From Siphonodentalium dalli (Eukaryota; Mollusca; Scaphopoda; Gadilida; Siphonodentaliidae): a stretch of DNA of 64,000 bases. The position numbers and the translations under genes are program-made. The stretch covers positions 114,286,723-114,350,722 of the forward strand of contig CP136063.1 in assembly GCA_032622095.1 (NCBI GenBank), read 5' to 3'. This document shows positions 24,340 through 35,090 of the stretch, piece after piece (position 1 is the stretch's first letter; every line of letters begins with the position of its first letter). The notes under the pieces were generated by a model. The model saw nothing but the letters and a program-made list of their open reading frames with translations. It was not told where the DNA came from and did not search any database.

Positions 24340-24971
24340 TCTCATATATATTTTGAAGACCTCTGTTTGTCTGTATGTTTGTCTGTATGTATGTCATTAA
24401 TACAAATCTACGATTCTCGACCGATCTGGACGAAACTTGGTACGTGTGTGTAGTTCGACCAGGCGGTCGTCGTTGTCGTATTGGCGAGCCCGTGCGGCGC
24501 CCGCTTCGCGCATTCGCAGACGAGATCTCGGAAACGGGTGGAGCTATTGACTTGAAATTTGCTATGTGAATGTATCTTGCCCCGGATACGAATTTTATCG
24601 GGTCGCCGAGCCCGTGCGATGCCAGCTTCGCGCATGCGCAGACCAGATCTCAGAAACGGGTGGAGCTATCGACTTGAAATTTGGTATGTGAATGTATCTT
24701 GCCCCGGTTACGAATTTTACCGGGTCGCCGAGCCCGTGCGACGCCAGCTTCGCGCATGCGCAGACGAGATCTCGGAAACGGGTGGAGCTATCGACTTGAA
24801 ATTTGCTATGTGAATGTATCTTGCCCCGGATACAAATTTTATCGGGTTGCCGAGCCCGTGCAACGCCAGTTTCGCGCATGCGCAGACCAGATAGATCTCG
24901 GAAACGGGTGGAGCTATCGACTTGAAATTTTGTTTTTGAATAGCCCGGACAACGTCGGGCTCATCGGCTAG
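24340..24971 (+). mobile_element. Helitron-like family 1, locus A, unit 3 (three 122-bp repeats)
   Basis: It is 632 bp with CTAG|TC junctions at both sides. Three core copies are marked by GTGAATGTATCTTGCCCCGG. Confidence 0.85.
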
Positions 24972-25721
24972 TCTCATATATATTTTGAAGACCTCTGTTT
25001 GTCTGTATGTTTGTCTGTATGTATGTCATTAATACAAATCTACGATTCTCGACCGATCGGGACGAAACTTGGTACGTGTGTGTAGTTTGACCAGGCGGTC
25101 GTCGTTGTCGTATTGGCGAGCCCGTGCGGCGCCCGCTTCGCGCATGCGCAGACGAGATCTCGGAAACGGGTGGAGCTATCGACTTGAAATTTGCTATGTG
25201 AATGTATCTTGCCCCGGATACGAATTTTATCGGGTCGCCGAGCCCGTGCGATGCCAGCTTCGCGCATGCGCAGACCAGATCTCAGAAACGGGTGGAGCTA
25301 TCGACTTGAAATTTGGTATGTGAATGTATCTTGCCCCAGATACGAATTTTATCGGGTCGCCGAGCCCGTGCGACGCCAGCTTCGCGCATTGGCAGACGAG
25401 ATCTCGGAAACGGGTGGAGCTATCGACTTGAAATTTGCTATGTGAATGTATCTTGCCCCGGATACGAATTTTATCGTGTCGCCGAGCCCGTGCGACGCCA
25501 GCTTCACGCATGCGCAGACGAGATCTCGGAAACGGGTGGAGCATTCGACTTGAAATTTGGTATGTGAATGTATCTTGTCCCGGATACGAATTTTATCGGG
25601 TCGCCGAGCCCGTGCGACGCCAGCTTCGCGCATGCGCAGACCAGATCTCGGAAACGGGTGGAGCTATCGACTTGAAATTTGGTTTTTGAATAGCCCGGAC
25701 AACGTTGGGCTCATCGGCTAG
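24972..25721 (+). mobile_element. Helitron-like family 1, locus A, unit 4 (four 122-bp repeats)
   Basis: It is 750 bp. Four cores spaced 122 bp apart begin near 25194, 25316, 25438 and 25560. It ends CTAG at 25718-25721. Confidence 0.85.
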
Positions 25722-26302
25722 TCTCATATATATTTTGGGAAATCTGTGTCTGTCTGTCTGTCTGTTCGCGATGGACTCGAAAACGGCCGAGCCGATTTCG
25801 ATGAAACTTGGTATGTGGGGGGTACTGGCATGGGCATTTTAATTTGCCCGTGCGACGTGACCTTGACCTTGAAATCGGGTCATTTCAAGGTCGAAAGCCC
25901 GAGTATCACGGGATTTCGATGAAAATTAGTGTCTGGGGATACTTTCGTATGGGGAGTGTCGTAAGCCTATTCGTTTGCCCGTGCGACGTGACCTTGACCT
26001 TGAAATCGGGTCAATTCAAGGTCAAATCGCGAATGTTTATGGGATTTCGACGAAATTTGATACGTAGGGTTACTGTTGTCCACTGGGTGTTTTGGACGGG
26101 TCAAATCGTGACCCCGACCTGACCTTGACCTTCAAAATGATCAATTCGAGGTCAAATCGGGTAAAACCGGATGGATTTCGACTGGTAATTTTGTCGGGTA
26201 CTTTTGTCCGGGCAGTGTTTTGGACGGGACAAATCGTGACCTTCAAAATGGACAATTCAAGGTCAAATCGCGCAATTCGCTGAAAAGCAGAGGGGAAACA
26301 GC
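25722..26302 (+). mobile_element. Helitron-like family 2, locus A, 3'-truncated
   Basis: Starts TCTCATATATATTTTGGG, then CTGT repeats, CGATGGACTCGAAAACGG and CCGATTTCGATGAAACTTGG. The body repeats GTGCGACGTGACCTTGACC and TCAAGGTC motifs. It stops at GCAGAGGGGAAACAGC, just before the hairpin and CTAG seen in other copies, and is joined directly to the next element. Confidence 0.75.
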
Positions 26303-27100
26303 TCCTATATATTTTGAGACTTCCGTATATGTGTGTGTATATTTGTCCTTTATAGACTCGAAAACGGCTGGACCGACTGAGCCCAAACTTCCTATCTAAG
26401 GGTAAAAACACACGGGAAGTGTCATCGGATCATTCGCGAGCCCGTGCGACGACTCCTTCACCCCTTATCCACTCCCCAGTCATCGTCATTGGCCGGGAGT
26501 GCTTAACACAATAACGCTAATCGCTCCTTATATCTTCCATATTTGGGTTCGTTAACCGGTTAACGCTCTTTATTCCCTTCGACTTTCGCATACGGTATTT
26601 GCTTGTGTTATCGCTCCAAATGGAAGCTCTGAGCACTCATTCTGCACTCCCAATCATCAAAATCACCGTCCTCGGCACTGCGGGGGTTAAGGCAGTTAAC
26701 CGAGTAACACTCTTTATTGCCATCGGCGTTGCTAAACGGTCACCTATGCGTACGAAACTACGGATGCAAAACGCACCGGAACGGCGGAATGTATTTATCT
26801 TGATTAAAAAGGCAGAATTAACTCATTGGAAAACAACAAATGCGTGTCGTGTGATTCTTATGTCTGTCGTTCCTAGGAACGGGGGAGATGGGGAGAATTT
26901 CATCGGGTCAGTTTTTCCGCCCTAGGGACGGGTACCATCATTTCTCATCAAGTTCAAACTTGCTACCTACGGGAAGTATCATGGACGGGTTAAATTGTGA
27001 CCCTGACCTGACCTTGACCTTGAAAATGATCAATTCAAGGTCAAATCGGGTAAAATTGAAAAACAAAAAATTAAATTAAAAAATTAAAAAAATTAATTAA
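26303..27100 (+). mobile_element. Helitron-like family 3, locus A (3' end unclear)
   Basis: Starts TCCTATATATTTTGAGACTT and carries GACTCGAAAACGGCTGGACC and GCGAGCCCGTGCGACG. Near 27000 it contains CTGACCTTGACCTTGAAAAT. Its 3' end was not identified; 27100 is approximate. Confidence 0.5.
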
Positions 27101-27199
27101 ACTAGAGGTGTGACTGTCCCAACGGGACTACGGATACCCCCCTGTTTTTAAAATACTAAGATGTTTCACATGTCAGTAAACATTTAGTTAAAATAATAA

Positions 27200-27508
27200 A
27201 ATAACAGTTCCCAATGCAGGTGTACAACCATAAACCTAATCTTAAACCTATTGACCGAAAAATGTAGGAATAAAAGCTTGGACAAAATTACGCATGTTGC
27301 GAAAAAAATTCTAAGTTGTAAAAGGGGAATAACTCCACACAAAAAATGTCGTACAGACGTCATAATCGCTTGATGTCTGTGCCAAGTTTCACGGAAATTG
27401 ATCAAAAAACGACTGAGAAAAACTCCGGACAAATTTGTGTCCACGGACGGACGAACAGACAAGCTGACTCCAGTATACCCCCCCCTAACTTCGTTGCGGG
27501 GGTATAAT
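27200..27508 (+). mobile_element. Pearl/HINE-like repeat, 3' part
   Basis: AAAAGGGGAATAACTCCACA and CCAAGTTTCACGGAAATTGA precede CGGACGGACGAACAGACA and a terminal stem (CAGTATACCCCCC / GGGGGTATAAT). Confidence 0.55.
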
Positions 27509-27609
27509 GAAAGTGTCAATGACACTCTAGCTCAATTTTGTAAAGAAGGTAATTTTTTTGTGATGAGCAATGAATAGAGAGATTAAAAAGGAGTGTAAAA
27601 ATGAGCAGT

Positions 27610-28573
27610 AAAGGATTTAGTCACACACAGAGTAAAATCCAAGATGGCTGCTGGTGGCCATGTTTTTTGTCCGAATGACCCCAAAATGACTCGTTCCCAT
27701 CTACATTCCAATTTCAACAGCCATGACAAATTCATGATGATCAGACTAAAGGTACGACCTGTAGCCTATGCTAAAGTATTTAGTCATACAAAGAGTAAAA
27801 TCCAAGATGGCTGCTGGCGGCCATGTTTTTTGCCCGAATGACCAAAAAATGACTCGTTCCCATCTACATGTCATTGGTAACATCCATGACAAATTTTATG
27901 ATGATCAGACTAAAGGTACGACCTGTAGCCCGTGCTAAAGGATTTAGTCATACAAAGAGTAAAATCCAAGATGGCTGCTAGCGGCCATGTTTTTGGGCCG
28001 AATGAACCCAAAATTACTCGTTTCCCATCTACATGTCAATATTAACATCCATGACAAATTTTATGATGATCAGACGAACAATGCGACCTGTGGCCCGTGC
28101 TAATGGATTGAATTTTGAAAACAAAGATGGCCGCTGGTTTTTTGTCCGAATGACCCCAAAATGACTCGTTCCCATCTACATTCCAATTTCAACAGCCATG
28201 ACAAATTTCATGATGATCAGACTAAAGGTACGATCTGTAGCCCGTGCTAAAGGATTTAGTCATACAAAGAATAAAATCTAAGATGGCTGCTGGCGGCCAT
28301 GTTTTTTGCCCTAATGACCCAAAAATGACTCGTTCCCATCATTGTTAACATCATTGTCATTGTTAACATCCATAACAAATTTTATGATGATCCGACCAAA
28401 GGTACGACCTGTAGCCCGTGCTAAAGGATTTAGTCATGCAAAGAGTAAAATCCAAGATGGCTGCTGGCGGCCATGTTTTTGGGCCGAATGAATTACTCGT
28501 TCCCATCTACATGTCAATATTAACATCCATGACGATCAGACGAACAGTACGGCCTGTAGCCCGTGCTAATGGA
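27610..28573 (+). repeat. Tandem array, ~165-bp unit x6
   Basis: AAGATGGC(T/C)GCTGG recurs at 27641, 27804, 27968, 28134, 28280 and 28454 (spacing 146-174). Shared blocks include GGCCATGTTTTT, GACTCGTTCCCATCTACA and GATGATCAGAC. A single related unit lies near 45047-45200. Confidence 0.9.
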
Positions 28574-28722
28574 TTGAATTTTGAATACGAATTTTATCGG
28601 GTCGCCGAGCCTGTGCGACGCCAGCTTCGTGCATGCGCAGACCAGATCTCGGAAACGGGTGGAGCTATCGACTTGAAATTTAGTTTTTGAATAGCCTGGA
28701 CAACGTCAGGCTCATAGGCTAG
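28574..28722 (+). mobile_element. Helitron-like family 1, 3'-end fragment
   Basis: It contains the end of a 122-bp core and the terminal hairpin (AGCCTGGACAACGTCAGGCT, both arms compensated), ending CTAG at 28719-28722. It is joined on the left to the 165-bp array. Confidence 0.7.
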
Positions 28723-29188
28723 TCTACTATATATTTTGAGACTTCCGTATATGTATATATATATCCTTTATAGACTCGAAAACAGCTCGACCGATTGAGC
28801 CCAAACTTCCTATCTAAGGGTAAAAAGCCACAAGAAGTCCACTCAGACCATTCGCGAGCCCGTGCGACCATTCCTTCACCCTTCAACTGCCACCGTAATG
28901 GGGATTGATGGGTTAATCGCGTGATAATTAATGAGCGTTTGTATATGACGCGTCGCTATTAAAGAGCGTTTATATACACGAGTATAAATACGGCTCAATC
29001 GACCGTCTCGGAAACTGGGGATATCGAGACGAAATTTCGTACTTAGGGGTTCCAAGGGACGGGGGATATTTTCGTCAGGTCAATTTGTCCGCCCGAGGTG
29101 ACCTTGACCTTGAAACAGGTACCCACAAATGACCTTGGGCGATATCTCGGTAGTCAGCGGTGACATCGATGTGAAATTTTTTATGTAT
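28723..29188 (+). mobile_element. Helitron-like family 3, second copy
   Basis: Follows CTAG directly. Starts TCTACTATATATTTTGAGAC and shares GCGAGCCCGTGCGAC and TAATTAATGAGCG with other copies. The 3' end is not defined; a SINE follows at 29189. Confidence 0.6.
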
Positions 29189-29320
29189 GGGGTTGCTTCG
29201 GTGGCCGTGTGGTATTGACGTCGGACTTTGAGTCGCAAGGCGCGCTCGCCATCGGGCCGGGGTTCGTATTCCACCCAATCCAAAAAAATTTGCACTGTCT
29301 CAAAAATCAAATTTGCTTCT
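29189..29320 (+). mobile_element. tRNA-derived SINE, copy 1
   Basis: The tRNA-like head (29189-29280) has an A-box-like TGGCCGTGTGG and a B-box-like GGGTTCGTATTCC, then a tail AAAAAAATTTGCACTGTCTC. Two more copies are in the window. Confidence 0.7.
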
Positions 29321-29397
29321 AAAAATAGGTGCCTGGTGTGTTGTATAGTCCCAAGCATGTTCAAAGGGCAATGCTCGGCATGTTTCGTGACCACACC

Positions 29398-30193
29398 AAG
29401 CAGGAGTATTTTTTTTGGCGATTTTTTTCAATGGTGTTTTTGCTTTTGCTCACTCAAATTTTCGAGAACATACATTCACTAATATAGTTCCTGGACTTCC
29501 ACACTTCCAAAACAAATGCCGGTATATAGTTGAATCTGTCAATGAAGCATAGGATTTGACAGAATTTAAAAATCCGTGTCGTTCTCAATATCCGCGCGAT
29601 ATGAAGGGACCACTGTCGGTCCAGAAAGATCCGAAAGGCACAGATGAAGATGCGACCAAATGCCGAGTTTCTCTGCAGTAAATATGCGTATTACTTAAGG
29701 AGTTCTGATAAGTTTTCGAGCGTTTATGTGTATCTGAGACTGATCAATTGGACTGCGAATGACATCGGAAATATGAATCCATAAGATATTCAATATAGTG
29801 TGTGCATATATATTATGAATGTGTTTCAATTGAAATTAATTGAACATCCATTTCAGCATTCAGATTTGCGATCTCAAGAACGTGAATGAATGATAACGCG
29901 ATGCCTTGATCACACGCACATGAATGCTGCCGTTCGCATGCATGCAGCTATTAATCGGATATTCGTTTAGTATTAACATGCTTTGAGTTTGTATATATAT
30001 ATATAGACCACACATGCCAGACGACACGCTACGGCGTATCAACGATTTGTTATAACCATGATTATTTTACAGACTTTATGACTCGTTCCCACTCGAGTAG
30101 ACAGTTAGGCGACAATGAAACCAAATCATCTTATCGAATATACATATATCGTATTGCTTCAAATTATGCAATTCTGGCTATTTTAAGAGTCAT
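29398..30193 (+). repeat. Long inverted repeat, left arm
   Basis: It matches 32406-33246 in inverse orientation with only scattered mismatches and one ~50-bp deletion near its start. Shared blocks include TGAAGGGACCACTGTCGGTC and AGATGAAGATGCGACCAAAT. No ORF of note. Confidence 0.85.
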
Positions 30194-30429
30194 AAAATTG
30201 TAACGATTCTATGTTAACACACTAAACATCCGAACATATATGTACACACACACGCGCAACAAAGTTACTGCTATTTATAATAAACACTTCATTGCGGAAC
30301 ATGTGTATACTGCCATGATTGTTATGTGTAAATTGAACAAGTGGTGTGCACTCGAGTGCTAGCATACCCCCACCGTGGCAAATTCAACCCGCATTATCCG
30401 TAAACTCAACCAAAAAGATTTTTAACTTT

Positions 30430-30970
30430 AAAGAAAAATTCGGACTAATAATATCGATATGGTGTCACAAGTAGCTTGTACATAAAAAATTATTCAAATC
30501 GGTTTATATTTGTTAAAGTTATTAAGTCAGACAGAATTTTCTAAGTCAAAATAAGTCGAAAATGAGGTGTAATATTACGAAAAACAGTCTGAGCCAATCC
30601 CTAGCCGCATCATGTAGAGAGGCTATTGTGAGAAGCATGTATACCAAAAATTATTGAAATCGGTTCATATTTGTTAAAGTTATTAAGTCGGAAAGAATTT
30701 TCTAAGTTAAAATAAGTCGAAAAAGAGGCGTAACTTGAAAAAAAAAAAAAAAGTCGGACCGCAATTAGCATCATGCGGAGAGACCGTCCTAAGGAGATTG
30801 CATACAAGAAATTATTGAAATCGGTTCATAGTTGTTCGAGTTATGAGGTCGGACGGACGGACGGACGGACGGACGGGCAAACGGACGGAGAAAGCATGAC
30901 GGACGGACGGACGGACGGACGCAGTCAATCCAGTATACCCCCCATTTTCTTCGAAAGTGGGGGTATAACT
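30430..30970 (+). mobile_element. Pearl/HINE-like repeat: ~163-bp cores plus GGAC microsatellite
   Basis: AAATTATT(C/G)AAATCGGTT recurs near 30487, 30651 and 30810. The last unit runs into GGACGGACGGAC tracts and a terminal stem (CAGTATACCCCCC / GGGGGTATAAC). It sits in the spacer of the long inverted repeat. Confidence 0.6.
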
Positions 30971-32405
30971 ATAGTTTATAACTTTTCTAATTTAGCCCTA
31001 GGACCGCATATTTAGTGGGCATAATATTTACACAAGACTCCATTATGTTATCGTATAGGTTGCATATACTGTAATTGATATGTATGAATCTTATCTTATC
31101 AGGGTCTCCGTCCTGGTTTATGGTTCTAACCAAAATTGTTATGGATGTTCAGCGTCACGATGACTTTCAATTCGTATTGTTCGCTGATTTAGTTTTCGGC
31201 TTGTTAAGTTCTAGAATTATTCTTTTTCACTTATTTTGAAAAAAGTAATATCGCTAAGATTTCCAGACAACAATCTAAATGAAATTGTGCACAAATTACA
31301 TTATCTTGGGAACTATTACATGAGGTCATCGTACGGGATATACATGTGTTGTTGTTTTTGTAGATTCAATATTTTAACGTTATCATTCTTAGTTTAACGA
31401 GGTCAGAAATGACTCTTGTTTCGATTAATGGTCTGCAGTTATAACCGAAAAGTTTGAAAACAAATTCTACAACGCCCAGCGTATTATATGGTAAATTTGT
31501 CTTATAACTGCATCTATAGACTTAATAGGAATATTTATTTCTTATAATGCCACGCGTTATTTCACAAGAGAACCACCAAAGTAGACAGTACAATTAAAAC
31601 GACCGCAAAGGTTTGATATTATTTCTGACAACCAAGTCATATACAGCCGCTGTGAAACGTTGTCACTCAAAACAATCTAATTATCATTTAATCAAATAGC
31701 GTCATAAATTCGTCGAGGTTGATTGGCCAGCGGACCTGTATGCACGCATGCACTGTTCAATTGATCAACCTTTGCAACACGTGGCCTTGTTTATTTCGAC
31801 TGTATCATGAGTTGTTGGTTTCAATTTCAATTCTATGCACATGTTGAAATATCTTGGTACTTATGGTATTGGTATTGTCGGGGCAGTACTACCCGAAGCA
31901 ATGATGATGCAACAAGTGGGGTCTTAACCTCTGTCAAACCATTCAACAGAGAAAAATGTATACCATATAGTACATGGTGGCAGTCAGGCGAGCAATTTCC
32001 AATGATAATTCTTATACAAAACATCACAGGAAAAAAGATAAACATTTATACGTGCTCTGTACGCGAACATACGAGGCTACATCCGAAGATCACATGTTCT
32101 GTCTTTTAGTCGGCTAATTCATCCACTCGGTTATAGGGATGTGACAATGGTGTGTTGGTGTAACATAACACTTCCCCAGATATATATATATAGCTTCATC
32201 TGAGGAAGGTATGTTATTTATCAAAACCGCATGGTCTGGTTTGATTTTGTTTAAACATGGTGTTGTAGGTTGGTAAGCTAACTACATGTGCTACATAAAC
32301 ACAATACAGAGGCCCATCGACATCCAGATAAGAAGGCACACACGTGTGCCACACAGCACATTGTGATGATATATGTACGGATGTTTAAGGTTAACATAGA
32401 ATCTG
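30971..32405. other. Spacer of the long inverted repeat, no gene recognised
   Basis: A plus-strand frame of 100 codons at 31807-32109 starts MSCWFQFQF but matches nothing I know. A small hairpin (AACATAACACTTCC / GGAAGGTATGTT) lies at about 32163-32212. Confidence 0.4.
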
Positions 32406-33246
32406 ATGACTCTTAAAAAGACAGAATTGCATAATTTGGAGAAATACGATATATGTATATTCGATAAGATGATTCGGTTTCATTGTCGCGTAACGGTCTA
32501 TTCGAGTGGGAACGAGTCATAAAGTCTGTAAAATAATCATGATTATAACAAATCGTTGATACGCCGTAGCGTGTCGTCCGGCATGTGTGGTCTATATATA
32601 TATATATACAAACTCCAAGCATGTTAATACTAAACGAATATCCGATTAGCTGCATGCATGCGAACGGCAGCATTCACGTGCGTGTGATCAAGGCATCGCG
32701 TTATCATTCATTCACGTTCTTTAGATCGCAAATCTGAATGCTGAGATGGATGTTCAATTAATTTCAATTGAAACACATTCATAATATATATGCACACACT
32801 ATATTGAATATCTTATTGATTCATATTTCCGATGTCATTCGCAGTCCAATTGATCAGTCTCAGATACACATAAACACTCGAAAACTCATCAGAACTCCTT
32901 AAGTAATACGAATATTTACTGCAGAGAAACTCGGCGTTTGGTCGCATCTTCATCTGTGCCTTTCGGATCTTTCTGGACCGACAGTGGTCCCTTCATATCG
33001 CGCGGATATTGAGAACGACACGGATTTTTTTAATTCTGTCAAATCCTATGCTTCATTGACAGATTCAACTATATACCAGCATTTGTTTTGGAAGCGTGGA
33101 AGTCCAGGAACTATACTAGTGAATGGATGTTCTCGAAAATTTGAGTGAGCAAAAGCAAAAACACCAGTGAAAAAATTCGCCAAAAAATTATTCATGGTCT
33201 GATCTGGGAAAACTGATTGACAACTGGTGGATAAATACTCCTGCTT
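32406..33246 (-). repeat. Long inverted repeat, right arm
   Basis: Inverse copy of 29398-30193 (see that entry). It keeps a ~50-bp segment near 33190-33235 that the left arm lacks. Confidence 0.85.
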
Positions 33247-33401
33247 CGTGTTATCATACACATACGATACTCGATACCTGTTTTACGATGAGAAACAAAC
33301 ATATCCCCATATCATATACGTGAAAATGACTTTCCCATTTCCTCGGCTTTGGCCGTACCCTCGGCTTTGGCCGTACCATGCATGTACACGGGGGTGATGT
33401 T

Positions 33402-33687
33402 CAAAGGGCAATGCTCGGCATGTTTCGGAGGCATAAAAATATAATATTGCTACTGTGCTATATCTCCTATATATATATACTATAGAGACCTTAAAATGTG
33501 CATATAGTGTCCTAAGTGCGACGTCAGAATACAGTGGCCATTCGAGCTTCCTTTTTTGGGGTTGCTTCGGTGGCCGTGTGGTATTGACGTCAGACTTTGA
33601 GTCGCAAGGCGCGCTTGCCGTCGGGCTGGGGTGTGTATCCCACCCAATCCAAAAAAATTTGCACTCTCTCAAAAATCAAATTTGCTT
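33402..33687 (+). repeat. 286-bp unit, unoccupied copy of a Helitron target
   Basis: Runs from CAAAGGGCAATGCTCGGC through TATACTATAGAGACC to the end of a SINE. The second copy of the same unit starts at 33688 and is split by the Helitron-like array, resuming at 35091. The insertion point corresponds to 33482/33483 here. Confidence 0.9.
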
Positions 33688-33688
33688 C
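33558..33688 (+). mobile_element. tRNA-derived SINE, copy 2
   Basis: Same head and tail as 29189-29320, in plus orientation. Confidence 0.7.
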
Positions 33689-33768
33689 AAAGGGCAATGC
33701 TCGGCATGTTTCGGAGGCATAAAAATATAACATTGCTACTGTGCTATATCTCATATATATATATACTA

Positions 33769-34486
33769 CTAGCAGGTGGACCCGACTTCGTCCGGGCTGT
33801 TTACCCTCTGCTTTTCGGCGAATTGACCTTGAATTGTCCATTTTGAAGGTCAAGGTCAGGTGGGGTCACGATTTGACCCGTCCAAAACACTGCCCGGACA
33901 AAAGTACCCGACAAAAGTACCCGTCGAAATCCATCCGGTTTTACCCGATTTGACCTTGAATTGATCATTTTGAAGGTCAAGGTCAGGTCGGGGTCACGAT
34001 TTGACCCGTCCAAAACACTCAGTGGACAAAAGTAACCCTATGTATCAAATTTCGTCGAAATCCCAAACATTCGCGATTTGACCTTGAGTGAACCCGATTT
34101 CAAGGTCAAGGTCACATCACACGGGCAAATGAATAGGCTTATGAGACTCCCCATACGAAAGTATCCCTAGACAGTAATTTTCATCGAAATCCCGTGATAC
34201 TCGGGCGTTTGACCTTGAAATGACCCGATTTCAAGGTCAAGGTCACGTCGCACGGGCAAATTAATAGGCCTATGCCACTCCCCGGCCGAAAGTACCCACA
34301 TACCAAGTTTCATCGAAATCGGCTCGGCCGTTCTTGAGTCCACCATTTCAAGGTCAAGGTAACGTCGCACGGGCAAATTGATAGGCCCATGCCACTCCCG
34401 GCTGAAAGTACCCCCACATACCAAGTTTCATCGAAATCGCGAACAGACAGACACACACAGACAGATTTCCCAAAATATATAATAGA
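33769..34486 (-). mobile_element. Helitron-like family 2, locus B
   Basis: On the minus strand it starts TCTATTATATATTTTGGGAA (34486 downward) and ends with hairpin CCCGGACGAAGTCGGG, TCCACCTG and CTAG (33769-33772). Host T follows (33768 on plus is A). The body has CGTGCGACGTGACCTTGACC and many TCAAGGTCA motifs. Confidence 0.85.
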
Positions 34487-34881
34487 CTAGCCGATGAGCC
34501 CGACGTTGTCCGGGCTATTCAAAAACCAAATTTCAAGTCGATAGCTCCACCCGTTTCCGAGATCTGGTCTGCGCATGCGCAAAGGTGGCGTCGCACGGGC
34601 TCGACAACCCGATAAAATTCGTATCCGGGCAAGATACATTCACATACCAAATTTCAAGTCGATAGCTTTACCCGTTTCCGAGATCTGGTCTGCGCATGCG
34701 CGAAGCTGGCGTCGCACGGGCTCGCCAATACGACAACGTCCACCGCCTGGTCAAACTACACACACGTACCAAGTTTCGTCCCGATCGGTCGAGAATCGTA
34801 GATTTGTATTAATGACAAACATACAGACAAACATACAGACAAACATACAGACAGACAGAGGTCTTCAAAATATATATGAGA
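34487..34881 (-). mobile_element. Helitron-like family 1, locus B (one 122-bp repeat)
   Basis: It has CTAG|TC junctions at both ends and one core unit. It is 395 bp, matching locus A unit 1. Confidence 0.85.
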
Positions 34882-35090
34882 CTAGCCGATGAGCCCGACG
34901 TTTCCGAGATCTCGTCTGCGCATGCGCGAAGCGGGCGCGGGCTCGCCAATACGACAACGACGACCACCTGGTCAAACTACACACACGTACCAAGTTTCGT
35001 CCCGATCGGTCGAGAATCGTAGATTTGTATAAATGACATACATACAGACATACATACAGACAGACAGAGGTCTTCAAAATATATAGGAGA
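34882..35090 (-). mobile_element. Helitron-like family 1, locus B (no complete 122-bp repeat)
   Basis: It is 209 bp, starts TCTCCTATATATTTTGAAG and is preceded on its own strand by host A (35091). An internal deletion removes most of the 3' hairpin. Confidence 0.8.

Noticed and set aside
23463-25689. Long overlapping frames on both strands (MREAGVARARRPDK-type and MLCECILPRIRILSG-type peptides)
   Set aside because: They are the 122-bp minisatellite read in rotating frames (122 is not a multiple of 3). They recur on both strands at all three loci and have no start, stop or splice logic of a gene.
26599-26925. 108-codon frame MLVLSLQMEALS
   Set aside because: No recognisable domain; it lies within Helitron-like family 3 sequence.
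29189-29282. Genuine tRNA gene
   Set aside because: The acceptor arms do not pair, the B box is imperfect, and a non-tRNA tail follows in all three copies; it is a SINE head.
31807-32109. 100-codon frame in the inverted-repeat spacer
   Set aside because: No similarity recognised, no splice or promoter support; kept only as a note.
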